64,000 nucleotides of DNA from Picocystis sp. L7 (taxonomy: Eukaryota; Chlorophyta; Picocystophyceae; Picocystales; Picocystaceae). The notes below the pieces were generated by a model. It did no database searches. It was not told the DNA's origin and was given only the letters and a program-made list of their open reading frames with translations. Position 1 is the first letter of the stretch. Every line of letters begins with the position of its first letter. The position numbers were made by a program, and so were the translations under genes. Shown here in pieces: positions 52,336 through 61,589 of this stretch. The stretch lies in contig QXJR01000009.1 in NCBI GenBank assembly GCA_020975725.1, positions 833,643 to 897,642 on the forward strand, given 5' to 3'.

Positions 52336-53199
52336 ATGGGTAGCAACCAGGCGCATTTGCCATTGGTCGTGCGTGACGACAATGTCGAAGCCACAGCGGT
52401 GGTTGTCTATGAGCCTACAAAGGTAAAGCGCAACACGTGGAACGAAGCGCAGCAGATTGCGCTGGTCAATCAGACATACTTGGATGAGTTCTGTCCCATA
52501 GGTAAGCGCTCACACGCGGAGATCAATGCAACGTGGTCGAAGTTGCTAGCAGCGCTCTCTGAACATCCGGATGGCATCTTCGACAACTTCAACTTGTCGC
52601 AACGGTCAATCCAGCGCCAATTGACGGCGTTGATGGAAAAGCAGGACAAGCAAAACGCTGAGGCTCTCGCTGCGACTGGGCGAGGGGGGTGTGCAGTGCA
52701 CACGGACCTCGAACAAGGGGTTCAGCGCTTGATCGACTTGCGGGACGGGCTCAAGCAGAAGCGTGCAGTGGAGAAGGAGGAGAAGAACACGAGGTCCGCG
52801 CGGTTGGACGAGGATGCGAAGAGGGCCTTGAAAAGGTCGATGGAGACGCACGCGAAGAAAGCGAGGCGTCCATCCTCGGAGCGACTCAGTGGAGCATCGC
52901 TCCGTGCAGGCGCAGTCGCTGCGACGATCACCGCAAAGATCGCCACTGCGAATCAGCTCATCAACGTGGCTATGGAGGAAAACGTGGAAGCGACTGCGGT
53001 CATCACATGGATGAAGGCCGATAAGTTCTATCGATTGCAACCGGACGTGGCGGAAGATCCTGGACCGAAGGAGGCTTGGATTGCGAGCGCAGTCGAAGCA
53101 CATCGTCGCAAGGTGCGAGAGGCTGCCGCGGGTAACACCCCTTCATCCGAAGAAGACGAGACTGGGAATGGAGTTGTACATCTTGACCATAAAGTGTAA
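52336..53199 (+). CDS. Myb/SANT-like DNA-binding protein of Harbinger B
   Basis: 287 residues from ATG 52336, intact. A Trp-anchored helical domain (NTWNEAQQIALVNQTYLDEF...IGKRSHAEINATWSKLL, about residues 35-75) resembles the Myb/SANT-like domains encoded beside PIF/Harbinger transposases and aligns with the ORF at 12054. A charged coiled-coil segment and a basic stretch (HAKKARRPSSERL) follow, possibly a nuclear localisation signal; the C-terminus is acidic. In PIF/Harbinger systems this partner binds subterminal DNA and brings the transposase to the nucleus. Confidence 0.8.
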   Translation: MGSNQAHLPLVVRDDNVEATAVVVYEPTKVKRNTWNEAQQIALVNQTYLDEFCPIGKRSHAEINATWSKLLAALSEHPDGIFDNFNLSQRSIQRQLTALMEKQDKQNAEALAATGRGGCAVHTDLEQGVQRLIDLRDGLKQKRAVEKEEKNTRSARLDEDAKRALKRSMETHAKKARRPSSERLSGASLRAGAVAATITAKIATANQLINVAMEENVEATAVITWMKADKFYRLQPDVAEDPGPKEAWIASAVEAHRRKVREAAAGNTPSSEEDETGNGVVHLDHKV

Positions 53200-53476
53200 T
53201 AGATTATTGTTGTGTTTCTTTTTACTACGATGCTTCGTTTCATCATTGCGCATCATAGAGTTTGCGCACGCATCGTGACGGGCTAGTCGTCACTACGATC
53301 TTCTTTCGGACTCGTACACGAAGGGAGGAGTACTATAGGTGGGAGACTTCTAAACATTCATTACAACGATCATATTGTGCACTGCCAATGTGCTTGTGCT
53401 GCACACAGAGGATGCTGAAATTCATGCACATAGAAAGTGCACGAGCTATTCAGCTCACGAGCTGCTCAAATGCTAC

Positions 53477-53701
53477 TGGACTGCCGTGGACTGCTGGAAG
53501 ATGGATTGCTCTGCTGGAAGATGGATTGCTGGATGGACTGCTCTGCTGGATTGCTGGAAGATGGATTGCTGGATGGACTGCTCTGCTGGATTGCTCGATG
53601 GACTGCTCTGCTGGAAGATGGATCGCTGGATGGACTGCTCTGCTGGAAGATGGATCGCTGGATGGACTGCTCTGCTGGATTGCTGGAAGATGGATTGCTT
53701 T
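53477..53701. repeat. Minisatellite between the two Harbinger B genes
   Basis: About 225 bp of imperfect tandem and interleaved copies of GCTGGAAGATGGAT and GGATGGACTGCTCTGCTGGA. Because it has few stops, it creates repetitive open frames on both strands (SNPSSSNPAEQS-type peptides on the minus strand). I regard these as by-products. Confidence 0.85.
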
Positions 53702-53731
53702 GCAACGTGGGTGAACTCGGAACCGTCAGCC

Positions 53732-54892
53732 TTACTCTAAGTGGTACATTGCTCGGTACTCCTGCATGGTGGGAGGCCGAGTCTCAAAGTAGCTGTTCGC
53801 GACGCCGCCATAACGACAAGTATGGTAGTTAGTTAGAAGCGCAGCAACCCAATCCTCCTTGCTCGTGGCCCGTGCGCCAATCATCTTTCGCGTGGCATCC
53901 GTTACAAATGGCCAGAGGTTGCCCATTTTCCCGAACACCCATTCCACGCTTTCTCGATAGTGCGACATGGCAGTGGCGTACTCCCGCATCGCTGGTGTCC
54001 GATTGTTCCTTTTTGGAGCCCGCAGCAAGACGTCACTCAATGGGTACGCTGCATCGCCGTAGAGGCACACTCGCCGTCCAATCCGTTCGCACATCGCACG
54101 CATTCGAGGAACAAGTCCCGAATCAACCAACATTTGCGGATCGTTCGTTCTTCCTGAGGCGGGTCCATACCAGTCGCCGATCAGGAAGTTGGGCAAGACG
54201 ACGCACTGGTACTTGACCTTGTGCGCTCTTTTCCACCCATTATACATGCTTTCCTGTCCCTCCGTCGGCCTGCAGATGGTGAACATCGTCCCACCGATGA
54301 ACCCCGCACAACTCTGCTCCACGCAACCGCAACGCGCAAGGACGTCCGCAAACGCCACGAGGTCCTGCTCCCACATCTCCAGCCGCATTGCACGCCTCGC
54401 ATGCTCGTATACGTGGTCCAGCACCACGTTGTACATCTCGGAGATCCCAGGTGGCGATCGTCCGAAAACCTGCGCCAGCTCCATATTCCGTTCGCGTCCA
54501 GCGAGTCTACGCAGCAGGAGCAGGAACGCCTCCTCTCCTTGGAAGGCATGGTTGCTGCGCGACCGGAAGATCGGTGGGATGCCTAGCAACCCTCGCAACT
54601 CCGCGATCGCCTCCCGGTCGAAGCGGAAGGACGCTCGCAGTTCGTCCTCCGTGAAGGAGTTCGCGCTACGACCAGGGCTCGCAGGAGGAGCTTGCGGGCT
54701 CCACCATTCCATCATTTCCTCCACCGCGGCATCGCATTCGCGCGCAAGCTCGTCGAAGTAGGTTGCGAACGCCATCCCTAGATTCGGTGATCCACGCGTG
54801 ACCACGATCGCCGTACATCGCAGGCACGCGATCTCCACCTGCATCTCCCGCAGCTGCATGATTTCCAGAATCCAGCCTTGGCGCTGCGGCAT
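53732..54892 (-). CDS. PIF/Harbinger DDE transposase of Harbinger B with mutated first catalytic residue
   Basis: 386 residues from ATG 54892 (the frame opens with GTG at 54928). The open frame is intact. Blocks: FQGEEAFLLLLRRLAGRERN (N-terminal helices), CAGFIGGTMFTICRPTEG, YNGWKRAHKVKYQ, IGDWYGPASGRTND, LYGDAAYPLSDVLLR (second Asp, residue 280), YRESVEWVFGKMGNLWPF (third acidic residue, Glu317). The first block should read GFIDGT; here residue 200 is Gly (codon GGT for GAT at 54293-54295), whereas the decayed relative at 23137 still has Asp. DDE chemistry needs all three acids, so this protein should be catalytically dead although otherwise complete; it could still bind DNA. Confidence 0.85.
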   Translation of the reverse strand: MPQRQGWILEIMQLREMQVEIACLRCTAIVVTRGSPNLGMAFATYFDELARECDAAVEEMMEWWSPQAPPASPGRSANSFTEDELRASFRFDREAIAELRGLLGIPPIFRSRSNHAFQGEEAFLLLLRRLAGRERNMELAQVFGRSPPGISEMYNVVLDHVYEHARRAMRLEMWEQDLVAFADVLARCGCVEQSCAGFIGGTMFTICRPTEGQESMYNGWKRAHKVKYQCVVLPNFLIGDWYGPASGRTNDPQMLVDSGLVPRMRAMCERIGRRVCLYGDAAYPLSDVLLRAPKRNNRTPAMREYATAMSHYRESVEWVFGKMGNLWPFVTDATRKMIGARATSKEDWVAALLTNYHTCRYGGVANSYFETRPPTMQEYRAMYHLE

Positions 54893-55174
54893 GGTGCCGC
54901 TGTCGTCCCTCCTTCCCGCGCTCTTCACGTGGTCTTGCTACCGCTGAGGAAGGGGTCCCATCACGACCGAGGCCACGAAGGGATTATTTTCCTCAAAGCA
55001 TGTGTCCAAATTGCTCCATAATGACGGATGGAGTGTTCTCCTTGTTTCGTTCCTTTTTCGCGGACCCGCAGAGGATCCCCCAAAATAGAACCACTATTTG
55101 CGGCAAATAAGGTCAGGATTATATTTTCCGGTCGGGCAAACCCGGGTCAACGGTCAAAAAATTACGTAATGCGC

Positions 55175-55212
55175 GACCGGAAGGTTTTTTTTTGGCAAAA
55201 CGGAATGCCTCT
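55175..55212 (-). repeat. Right terminal inverted repeat of Harbinger B
   Basis: Reverse complement of the left 38-bp repeat with three mismatches; followed by the target duplication ATT. Confidence 0.92.
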
Positions 55213-55398
55213 ATTGGAACCCTCCAATGGATGGGTGACCTCCGGTTGGGGAAAGTACTTAATTTCCCGCAACCACACTGTTTAATTGAATTGATCTAGA
55301 CCTTGAAAGACGAGTCGCCTCCCAAGCGCCTCCACGTCCTCGAAGACAACTTCCTCCATGTAGGCGGAGCTCAAGAGCAAGGGATCGCATTCCTAACA

Positions 55399-55684
55399 AC
55401 CGGGTAGTACAGAAGCGCTTGGACGTGCAAGGGCTGCTCACGTATTACACTCTAGAGGTCATCACCTCTCCCAAACCTGGTGTAGTACGATATGCTATCT
55501 GTTACACCGACGGATACGAAGAGAAAGACAAACATCAGGAATTGAAAAGGTTGCTTAGTAGAGCCTCGTCTAGGATAGATTAAGTTTTCTTTAGGAGTTT
55601 TTGACCTCAGAGCAGGTTTTCTCCTACCACCTGTTTGTTCAGTATACAAGGACCGTCGAGGACGCCGGTGTTGGGGCTGGGGAG
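55399..55684 (+). pseudogene. 3' tail of a fourth gypsy element (pol C-terminus and UTR)
   Basis: Directly after the 3' LTR of element 3, an open stretch reads RVVQKRLDVQGLLTYYTLEVI...VRYAICYTDGYEEKDK up to a TAA at about 55581. It aligns with the same region of element 3 (RIVQNRFGEQGLLMHYAGEVV...YTIRYTDA) and is less damaged there, so the Tudor-like YTDG core is clear. The non-coding part shares GGAGTTTTTGAC...GCAGGTTTTCTCC and ACCGTCGAGGACGCC with element 3. All upstream parts of this element are missing. Confidence 0.75.
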
Positions 55685-55905
55685 TGTTAGGAACCAGCCC
55701 CCCCCTTGATTCCTCACCCATTGAACCCCTTCAATGGATGGTTAACCCTCGATGGGGAGGAGTACTTAACTCCTCCCCCACACACCTTGCAATCAAGTTG
55801 ATCTTGACCTCGAAGGTGGAGCCGTCTCCCAAGCGCCTCCTTGACCTCCGAGGCAAGTTCCTCTGCACTGGCGTAGTTCAAGAACAAGCAGCTTCGCTCC
55901 TGACA
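55685..55905 (+). repeat. LTR of the fourth gypsy element
   Basis: 221 bp, TGTTAGGAACC...CTCCTGACA; the same length as the LTRs of element 3 but clearly diverged from them. Confidence 0.8.
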
Positions 55906-56020
55906 TTCACGTAGGTCATGCAAATCCAGAAACAAGTATCCGGTTACGGGTTCGAAGTTAGTAAGGAGAACCAAGGGTTCCTCATAGGGGGACCTAGGAC
56001 TAAAAGTCCGTTTCGGGACA

Positions 56021-56210
56021 TACGGGGCGTTGGACGACAACACAGGGCATCTCTCCACACATGCGCATGGACTTAGAACCTTCAAAGAGTTTACTACACG
56101 TCCTCGAACGCGCAAAAAAACGTGCATGATTATGGTAGCAAACGCGCGCCAAACGTCATTGTCCTCCCCATTGTCCTATGTAGGACAATGAGCTGGGGAT
56201 TTACACACTA
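56021..56210 (+). repeat. Transposon-end sequence with palindrome, copy 2
   Basis: Homologous to 29184-29374 from TACGGGGCG to GGGATTTACACACTA, with a near-perfect palindrome of ATTGTCCTA arms at 56170-56189. No transposase lies next to it, so this is a stray end or a short non-autonomous copy of the piggyBac-like element. Confidence 0.65.
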
Positions 56211-56538
56211 TGATGGTCGTATGCAAGCCCGCTGACATGCTTGGCATGGCCTTCATTCGGTCTCGAGGGTGGCTTCCGCATTCTCTAGTGCTATGCTTGA
56301 TCCTGCCGATAGTTGGCCGCAGTGACCGTGACTTGTTCGCTCCCGTCAAGCAGCAGGCCACACCCATGTCTACGTGGGAGGAAGATGCTCCTCCGGATAG
56401 GGGCTCCATCAAACACAAGGTCGATTTTCATTAAGTAAAACCGCTCCTTCAAGCCCAGGACAGGGTACGAGCAAACTCAATGGCAGCCCAACCAAGCAAA
56501 GAAATTCATTGAAGCAGGTCCCACCAATCTAGTGCTCC
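56211..56538. other. Intergenic stretch without recognised gene
   Basis: A 74-codon open frame starting near 56210 has a hydrophobic segment (SLVLCLILPIVG) but no other support. Nothing else is seen. Confidence 0.4.
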
Positions 56539-56933
56539 TTATCCTACGAAGGATGAAAGGCAAGTACCCCAAACTGGCTTGTCGACTGTCCAGGCGGTTG
56601 CTCCATTGTCAAAGCCAAATGGTATAGTAGCAAATTGGAGACAAACCAGGTGGAGAGATCTTACTTGAAACTGTTGACAAAACTGAACATACCATTCATG
56701 TTCTTCGCCTGGCCGGTGTCCCAACCTCCAATGTTTTCGTTGAAGTTGACGGCATCAAAAAGCAAGTTTCCAATGTTGGTCAAGTGGCTGGTATCCCAGC
56801 TCCCGATGTCTTGGTCGAAGCTGGTGGCAACGTGGACCATGCTACCCATGTTGATCACCCGGCTGGTGTCCCTCTTTCCAATGTCTTTTTTCAAGTTGGG
56901 GGCCTACGCAAACACGGACCGAGGGTTGGCTGC
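56539..56933 (-). pseudogene. BspA/DUF285 repeat fragment
   Basis: On the minus strand, degenerate repeats read [40 protein letters not shown] and DTGQAKNMNGMF, clearly copied from the C-terminal repeats of the gene at 57139. A weak match to its terminal block (DLSTWFV) follows and then stops. It lies 200 bp downstream of that gene, so it is a truncated tandem duplication. Confidence 0.75.
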
Positions 56934-57138
56934 ATGGGTCGTGTCCCGTTCCACATTTGTGTGTAGCGTATCAAAATCAAGTTTTTGTGACCGAGTCTTT
57001 GCAGGGCAGCAAGTCAAACTGGCTCAATTACACATGGCGTCTTCAGCAACTCCTAAAAGTGGGGACTTCACGGGTGGTAACCCTACGAAGAGGAGGATGC
57101 TGGCACACGTCTCACCAAATTGCAACTGCCCACACACA

Positions 57139-59442
57139 TCAGCCAGGTCCAGCGCATGGAGCCCTCCATTTTGGCTGTTTTGCAAGGTCGCTGGCAAACG
57201 CTGCGTTTCTGTTGAAGTTGGATGGTTTGTCGATGATCTGCTCTACACACCAACCCGACAGGTCTTGGTCGAAGTTGGTGGCATTTTTGAACATGGACAC
57301 CATGCCGGTCACCTGGCCGGTGTTCCAGCTCCCGATATTTTGGTTGAAGTTGACGGCATCAGAAAACATGGACCTCATGTTGGTCACCTGGCTGGTGTCC
57401 CAGCTCCCGATGTCTTGGTCAAAGCTGGTGGCAATGTGGAACATGCTACCCATGTTGATCACCCGGCTGGTGTCCCAGCTCCCGATGTCTTGGTCAAAGC
57501 TCCTGGCATCAGTGAACATGAAGCTCATGTCGGTCACCTGGCTGGTGTCCCAGCTCCCGATGTCTTGGTCGAAGACGCTGGCCTGATCAAACATTAACCC
57601 CATGTCACTCACCTGGCTGATGTCCCACTTTCCGATGTCTCGATTGAAGCTGCTGGCATCACGAAACATTTGCTGCATGGTGGTCACCTGGCTGGTGTCC
57701 CAGCTCCCGATGTCTTGGTTGAAGCTGACGGCACTATAAAACATCGATTTCATACTGGTCACTTTGCTGGTGTCCCAGTTCCCGATGTCCTGGTTGAAGC
57801 TGCTAGCCTCTGTGAACATACCAAGCATGTCGGTCACCTTGCTCGTGTTCCAGCTCCCGATGTCTTGGTTGAATCTGCTGGCTCCATCAAACATGAACTT
57901 CATGTTGGTCACCTGGCTGGTGTCCCAGCTAGAGATATCCCCATTGAAGGTACTGAAATCAAAGAATGAGCCAATAACAAACAAGCTTCCCATGTCAGTG
58001 ATCCCGCTCGTGCAGGTGGTGGCTAATTCCGGATCGTTCTCATCCTCATAAATCAATTCGTCCAGTTGGCCTTTGTCACGCTTCGTGTAAGTCACTCCTC
58101 CCACCTCTCCCAAATCTCCGACTTCAGCGTCCGGACACAGCACCGTCACCCCATTTGGATGAAGGTAAAAATCCTTGGATGGACCCATGGAGGGAGTGGG
58201 CGGTGGGCTCGCTCCCCCAGGGCATGTCCCCCACACCGGAAGCTGGTCCACCTGCAGCTGGCTGTCGGTGGCAAAGTTGCTGGGCGCTAACTGGACCTTG
58301 GACACACACCAAGCCGACAGGTCTTGGTCGAAACTGCTGGCAGAACTAAACATGTAGTACATGCTCGTCACTTTGCTCGTGTCCCAGCTCCCGATGTCTT
58401 GGTTAAAGCTCATGGCCCCCCAAAACATTGCCTCCATAGTGGTCACCTGACTAGTGTCCCAAGTGGAGATGTCCCCATTGAAGCTTGAGTTGCGGAACAA
58501 CTCACTCATGTCTGTAATGCCGCTCGTGCAGGTGCTGGGTGCATCGGTATCCCTGACCTGTTCCTTCGTCCGTTTGGTGTAGGTAATCCCATTCACCACT
58601 CCCTGGTCGCCCACGTTTGCTTCCGGGCACATGACCGTGACACCGTTCGGAGCAAGGTAGAACAGCGGATTGAGCGGCCCTGAGGAAGAGGAACTGGGGC
58701 GTGCCCCATCCAAGTAGGTCGATGTCACCGTGGACTCGATGCTGTCCCCCGGGCCCGATTCCAGTTTGCGTCCTTCCTCCGCGGTCCCGTTGGAAAGGAG
58801 GAAGCCCGATCGGGCCAACAGATCGCCCACCGAGTCCGTGAAGGAATACCCCTGCGCCGTGAGCGTAACCCCACCCACTCGGCTGAACACGATGCTCAGT
58901 TTCTTCTGCTGCCCTTCCTGGTACCGCACGTAGCCTGCCACGTCAAAGCTGGCGTAACTGCCCGTCACGGACCGGAAGCGGAGTCGTTCTGCCTGTTGCA
59001 AAACTGCATCCTCCAGGTCCAGGTTCAGGGGATAGTCGTGGCTGGCGATCCCCGTGTGCACGAGCTGTCCGTTCCCTTTGTCGGTCAGCATGACCGTTCC
59101 GTCATCGGAGCTGGTTTCGGTGTCCTTCACTTTCACCAGGAGCGCCCACACCGTCCCCACGATGGCGGCCACCTGGATCAGCGCAAAGACGCACAGGGCC
59201 AGGATGATCTTCATGGCAATCCCGTACTGTCGCTTGGATTCCCGGTACATCCGCACGCTTTCGACGATTTCGGACACGGACAGGGTCCCGCTTTGATCCA
59301 CGTCCAGCACCTCCAGTTCTTCCGCCAGTGACGCGGGGAGATCCGCCATCCGGATGGACCGCACCTGTATGCGGTTCTTCTTGTTCGCGGCATCTTCCTC
59401 CACGTCCACCTCTGGCACCAGCTTGTCGGTGCCGTCACGCAT
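57139..59442 (-). CDS. Membrane protein with EF-hand and two BspA-like (DUF285) repeat blocks
   Basis: 767 residues from ATG 59442 (the frame opens with GTG at 59460). N-terminal region: a canonical EF-hand loop (D47, D49, S51, T53, S55, E58 in [12 protein letters not shown]), then one membrane segment at about 77-104, placing the EF-hand in the cytoplasm and the rest outside or in a lumen. Next is a folded region (about 105-250), then two units that each start [13 protein letters not shown] / [13 protein letters not shown], contain a TCTSGITDM cap, a series of 24-25-residue repeats ([20 protein letters not shown]) and a closing DLSxWCV...W.xPC block. The first unit has about 3 repeats, the second about 11. 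DUF285/BspA repeats form leucine-rich-repeat-like surfaces used for adhesion. Function here is inferred: a calcium-responsive surface receptor or adhesin. Confidence 0.8.
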   Translation of the reverse strand: MRDGTDKLVPEVDVEEDAANKKNRIQVRSIRMADLPASLAEELEVLDVDQSGTLSVSEIVESVRMYRESKRQYGIAMKIILALCVFALIQVAAIVGTVWALLVKVKDTETSSDDGTVMLTDKGNGQLVHTGIASHDYPLNLDLEDAVLQQAERLRFRSVTGSYASFDVAGYVRYQEGQQKKLSIVFSRVGGVTLTAQGYSFTDSVGDLLARSGFLLSNGTAEEGRKLESGPGDSIESTVTSTYLDGARPSSSSSGPLNPLFYLAPNGVTVMCPEANVGDQGVVNGITYTKRTKEQVRDTDAPSTCTSGITDMSELFRNSSFNGDISTWDTSQVTTMEAMFWGAMSFNQDIGSWDTSKVTSMYYMFSSASSFDQDLSAWCVSKVQLAPSNFATDSQLQVDQLPVWGTCPGGASPPPTPSMGPSKDFYLHPNGVTVLCPDAEVGDLGEVGGVTYTKRDKGQLDELIYEDENDPELATTCTSGITDMGSLFVIGSFFDFSTFNGDISSWDTSQVTNMKFMFDGASRFNQDIGSWNTSKVTDMLGMFTEASSFNQDIGNWDTSKVTSMKSMFYSAVSFNQDIGSWDTSQVTTMQQMFRDASSFNRDIGKWDISQVSDMGLMFDQASVFDQDIGSWDTSQVTDMSFMFTDARSFDQDIGSWDTSRVINMGSMFHIATSFDQDIGSWDTSQVTNMRSMFSDAVNFNQNIGSWNTGQVTGMVSMFKNATNFDQDLSGWCVEQIIDKPSNFNRNAAFASDLAKQPKWRAPCAGPG

Positions 59443-59460
59443 CCTCCTTGCTTGGATCAC
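58510..59460 (-). repeat. 951-bp inverted duplication, left arm
   Basis: Reverse complement of 60327-61277, with only about six differences noticed. It covers the bases just before the start codon, the EF-hand, the membrane segment and the domain up to TCTSGITD; beyond both ends the similarity drops sharply on the outer side (diverged repeats) and stops in the spacer. Confidence 0.9.
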
Positions 59461-60326
59461 GTGTACCTGGTGTATGAGGCCTACACTGGTGTATGTCCAC
59501 TAGATAAGCACGCAGATGGCTTACTTCTGGCCCTTTTGTAGACGTGTGCTGGATTATTTTTCCTGTCGTACAACGTCTTCTTCACACCTGGTAATTCCAA
59601 GCAGACTTGGCAAGTATTTGAGAATGCGGAGTGGTCGCGACTGCCTGCGTTTCTAGCCAGGTCCTTTGTTACCGAGTCAATCGGTTCTGGCTTGGAAGTA
59701 CGTTTTTCTCAACTCAGTAGCGGGTGTTTTTCACACATTGCGGTGGTGGTGCATACGGGCAAGCTCAGTGTTGGATCCTCCAAACCTGATCGAATGGTTG
59801 CGCAATTGGTGAACGGTGTTCGATTTGACGGTGAGGTGGACGTTCGCCCGATCCAATGTACCCACGGTAGATCTGATCGCAGCGATCGCAACTTCAAGTG
59901 TCTTCGGACGGAAGAGCAACTATGAACGGATGTACGAAGATGCGCGACGGTGCGTTGCTTCGTTCCTGTCCAAAGAAGGACCTCTTCTGGGTACGTTTGG
60001 TCCTGGTCTTCCCTTTCGTCGATGGGACGTGTTCCAATCTGCCGGTTCAGGAACGGGATGGGTCGGAGACGTATCCCCAACGGTTTGCGATCCCACCGAT
60101 CCAAAGGAACCGTACCAGCCACGTACAGGTCCACGTCCACCTCCCTTCCTCCTCCAACGGGGTGGACGGGTGGGGAGTACCGTATCCACGCTGAGCAATC
60201 GATCCTGCTTGCTCAGCCCATCGACCGAAACGAATGACCCCAATCTGGAACCGGGCAGTAAGGAACAGAAGAAGGTGGGACGATCACACAAGTCCAGGGA
60301 TCCCACCGATCGTCGTCGTAGCGAAC
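59461..60326. promoter_or_regulatory. 866-bp spacer between the divergent BspA-like genes
   Basis: It must contain the promoters of both genes. The two halves are not mirror images, so the genes do not share duplicated control sequences beyond about 18 bases before the start codons. A plus-strand open frame starting at 59816 crosses the spacer into the duplicated arm in another frame and looks like chance. Confidence 0.5.
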
Positions 60327-61277
60327 GTGAACCAAGCAAGGAGGATGCGAGACGGCACCGACAAGCTGGTGCCAGAGGTGGACGTGGAGGGAGATGCCGC
60401 GAACAAGGAGAACCGCATACAGGTGCGGTCCATCCGGATGGCGGATCTCCCCGCGTCACTGGCGGAAGAACTGGAGGTGCTGGACGTGGATCAAAGCGGG
60501 ACCCTGTCCGTGTCCGAAATCGTCGAAAGCGTGCGGATGTACCGGGAATCCAAGCGACAGTACGGGATTGCCATGAAGATCATCCTGGCCCTGTGCGTCT
60601 TTGCGCTGATCCAGGTGGCCGCCATCGTGGGGACGGTGTGGGCGCTCCTGGTGAAAGTGAAGGACACCGAAACCAGCTCCGATGACGGAACGGTCATGCT
60701 GACCGACAAAGGGAACGGACAGCTCGTGCACACGGGGATCGCCAGCCACGACTATCCCCTGAACCTGGACCTGGAGGATGCAGTTTTGCAACAGGCAGAA
60801 CGACTCCGCTTCCGGTCCGTGACGGGCAGTTACGCCAGCTTTGACGTGGCAGGCTACGTGCGGTACCAGGAAGGGCAGCAGAAGAAACTGAGCATCGTGT
60901 TCAGCCGAGTGGGTGGGGTTACGCTCACGGCGCAGGGGTATTCCTTCACGGACTCGGTGGGCGATCTGTTGGCCCGATCGGGCTTCCTCCTTTCCAACGG
61001 GACCGCGGAGGAAGGACGCAAACTGGAATCGGGCCCGGGGGACAGCATCGAGTCCACGGTGACATCGACCTACTTGGATGGGGCACGCCCCAGTTCCTCT
61101 TCCTCAGGGCCGCTCAATCCGCTGTTCTACCTTGCTCCGAACGGTGTCACGGTCATGTGCCCGGAAGCAAACGTGGGCGACCAGGGAGTGGTGAATGGGA
61201 TTACCTACACCAAACGGACGAAGGAACAGATCAGGGATACCGATGCATCCAGCACCTGCACGAGCGGCATTACAGAC
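60327..61277 (+). repeat. 951-bp inverted duplication, right arm
   Basis: Partner of 58510-59460. The coding differences seen are Glu/Gly and Lys/Glu near the N-terminus and Val/Ile and Pro/Ser near the end of the arm. Confidence 0.9.
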
Positions 61278-61589
61278 TTCAGCTACTTTGCTCCCTATCT
61301 TAGAGGCTCGACCAATAGTTTCAATGGGGACATCTCCACTTGGGACACTAGTCAGGTGACCACTATGGAGGCAATGTTTTGGGGGGCCTTGAGCTTTAAC
61401 CAAGACATCGGGAGCTGGGACACGAGCAAAGTGACAAACATGCGAAATATGTTTCTTTGGGCTAAAAATTTTGATCAGGACCTTTCTGCTTGGTGTGTAG
61501 AATTGATGCTTGCTGCGCCAGAAAACTTCGCAGATAACAGCATGCTCCAAAGTAAACACCTCCCACGGTGGGGAACTTGCTTGGGCTAA
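60345..61589 (+). CDS. Short paralogue of the EF-hand/BspA-like membrane protein
   Basis: 414 residues from ATG 60345, the codon matching the start of the paralogue; the frame is open back to an ATG at 60234, but those 37 residues are not shared. EF-hand, membrane segment and the middle domain are nearly identical to the minus-strand gene. After TCTSGITD the two diverge: here only about two BspA-like repeats ([32 protein letters not shown]) and one closing block (DLSAWCVELM...LPRWGTCLG) follow, and the whole second repeat unit is absent. Intact. Confidence 0.8.
   Translation: MRDGTDKLVPEVDVEGDAANKENRIQVRSIRMADLPASLAEELEVLDVDQSGTLSVSEIVESVRMYRESKRQYGIAMKIILALCVFALIQVAAIVGTVWALLVKVKDTETSSDDGTVMLTDKGNGQLVHTGIASHDYPLNLDLEDAVLQQAERLRFRSVTGSYASFDVAGYVRYQEGQQKKLSIVFSRVGGVTLTAQGYSFTDSVGDLLARSGFLLSNGTAEEGRKLESGPGDSIESTVTSTYLDGARPSSSSSGPLNPLFYLAPNGVTVMCPEANVGDQGVVNGITYTKRTKEQIRDTDASSTCTSGITDFSYFAPYLRGSTNSFNGDISTWDTSQVTTMEAMFWGALSFNQDIGSWDTSKVTNMRNMFLWAKNFDQDLSAWCVELMLAAPENFADNSMLQSKHLPRWGTCLG

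Larger units (their letters stand above)
51990..55212. mobile_element. Harbinger B: complete PIF/Harbinger-type DNA transposon
   Basis: A 3223-bp element bounded by 38-bp terminal inverted repeats with 3 mismatches and flanked by a 3-bp target duplication ATT, as expected for PIF/Harbinger elements. It carries a Myb-like ORF (+) and a DDE transposase ORF (-), pointing toward each other, with a minisatellite between them. Both reading frames are open, but the first catalytic Asp of the transposase is replaced by Gly. Confidence 0.92.
37179..55398 (+). mobile_element. DNMT-Gypsy-3: old gypsy element with two nested insertions
   Basis: 221-bp LTRs (TGTTAGGA...TCCTAACA) lie at 37179-37399 and, split, at 51952-51989 plus 55216-55398. 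Subtracting the gypsy element at 38620-46246 and Harbinger B at 51990-55212, each with one target-site copy, the element is about 7.36 kb, close to the size of the young relatives. The LTRs differ at roughly 25 of 221 positions by eye, so it is far older than the two elements nested in this window. gag has one stop and pol several. No matching target duplication flanks it: GGAG is at the left, ACCG at the right, where it abuts another gypsy tail. Confidence 0.85.
51952..55398 (+). repeat. 3' LTR of DNMT-Gypsy-3, split by Harbinger B
   Basis: 38 bp (51952-51989) and 183 bp (55216-55398) together rebuild exactly 221 bp, the length of the 5' LTR. The break carries ATT on both sides (51987-51989 and 55213-55215), the target duplication of the inserted transposon. 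Confidence 0.88.

Noticed and set aside
53477-53701. Possible CRISPR-like array
   Set aside because: Repeats are interleaved and variable without unique spacers, and the window is eukaryotic.
53262-53832. Open frames with WIAGWTALLEDG-type or SNPSSSNPAEQ-type peptides
   Set aside because: Products of the minisatellite at 53477-53701 lying between the two Harbinger B genes.
37179-55398. Excess of CGA-to-TGA stops as a footprint of self-inflicted cytosine methylation
   Set aside because: The TGA stops at 38375 and 12732 could be such changes, but other stops (23137, 50293, 26836) do not fit; too few events to support the claim.
56635-57597. 320-codon plus-strand open frame with repeats such as [16 protein letters not shown]
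   Set aside because: Exact antisense of the DUF285 repeats of the minus-strand gene, whose 24-residue periodicity and cap motifs are the real signal.
59816-60685. 289-codon plus-strand open frame across the spacer between the BspA-like genes
   Set aside because: It runs into the duplicated arm in a different frame from the conserved protein, and its Arg/Gly-rich translation there is clearly out of frame.
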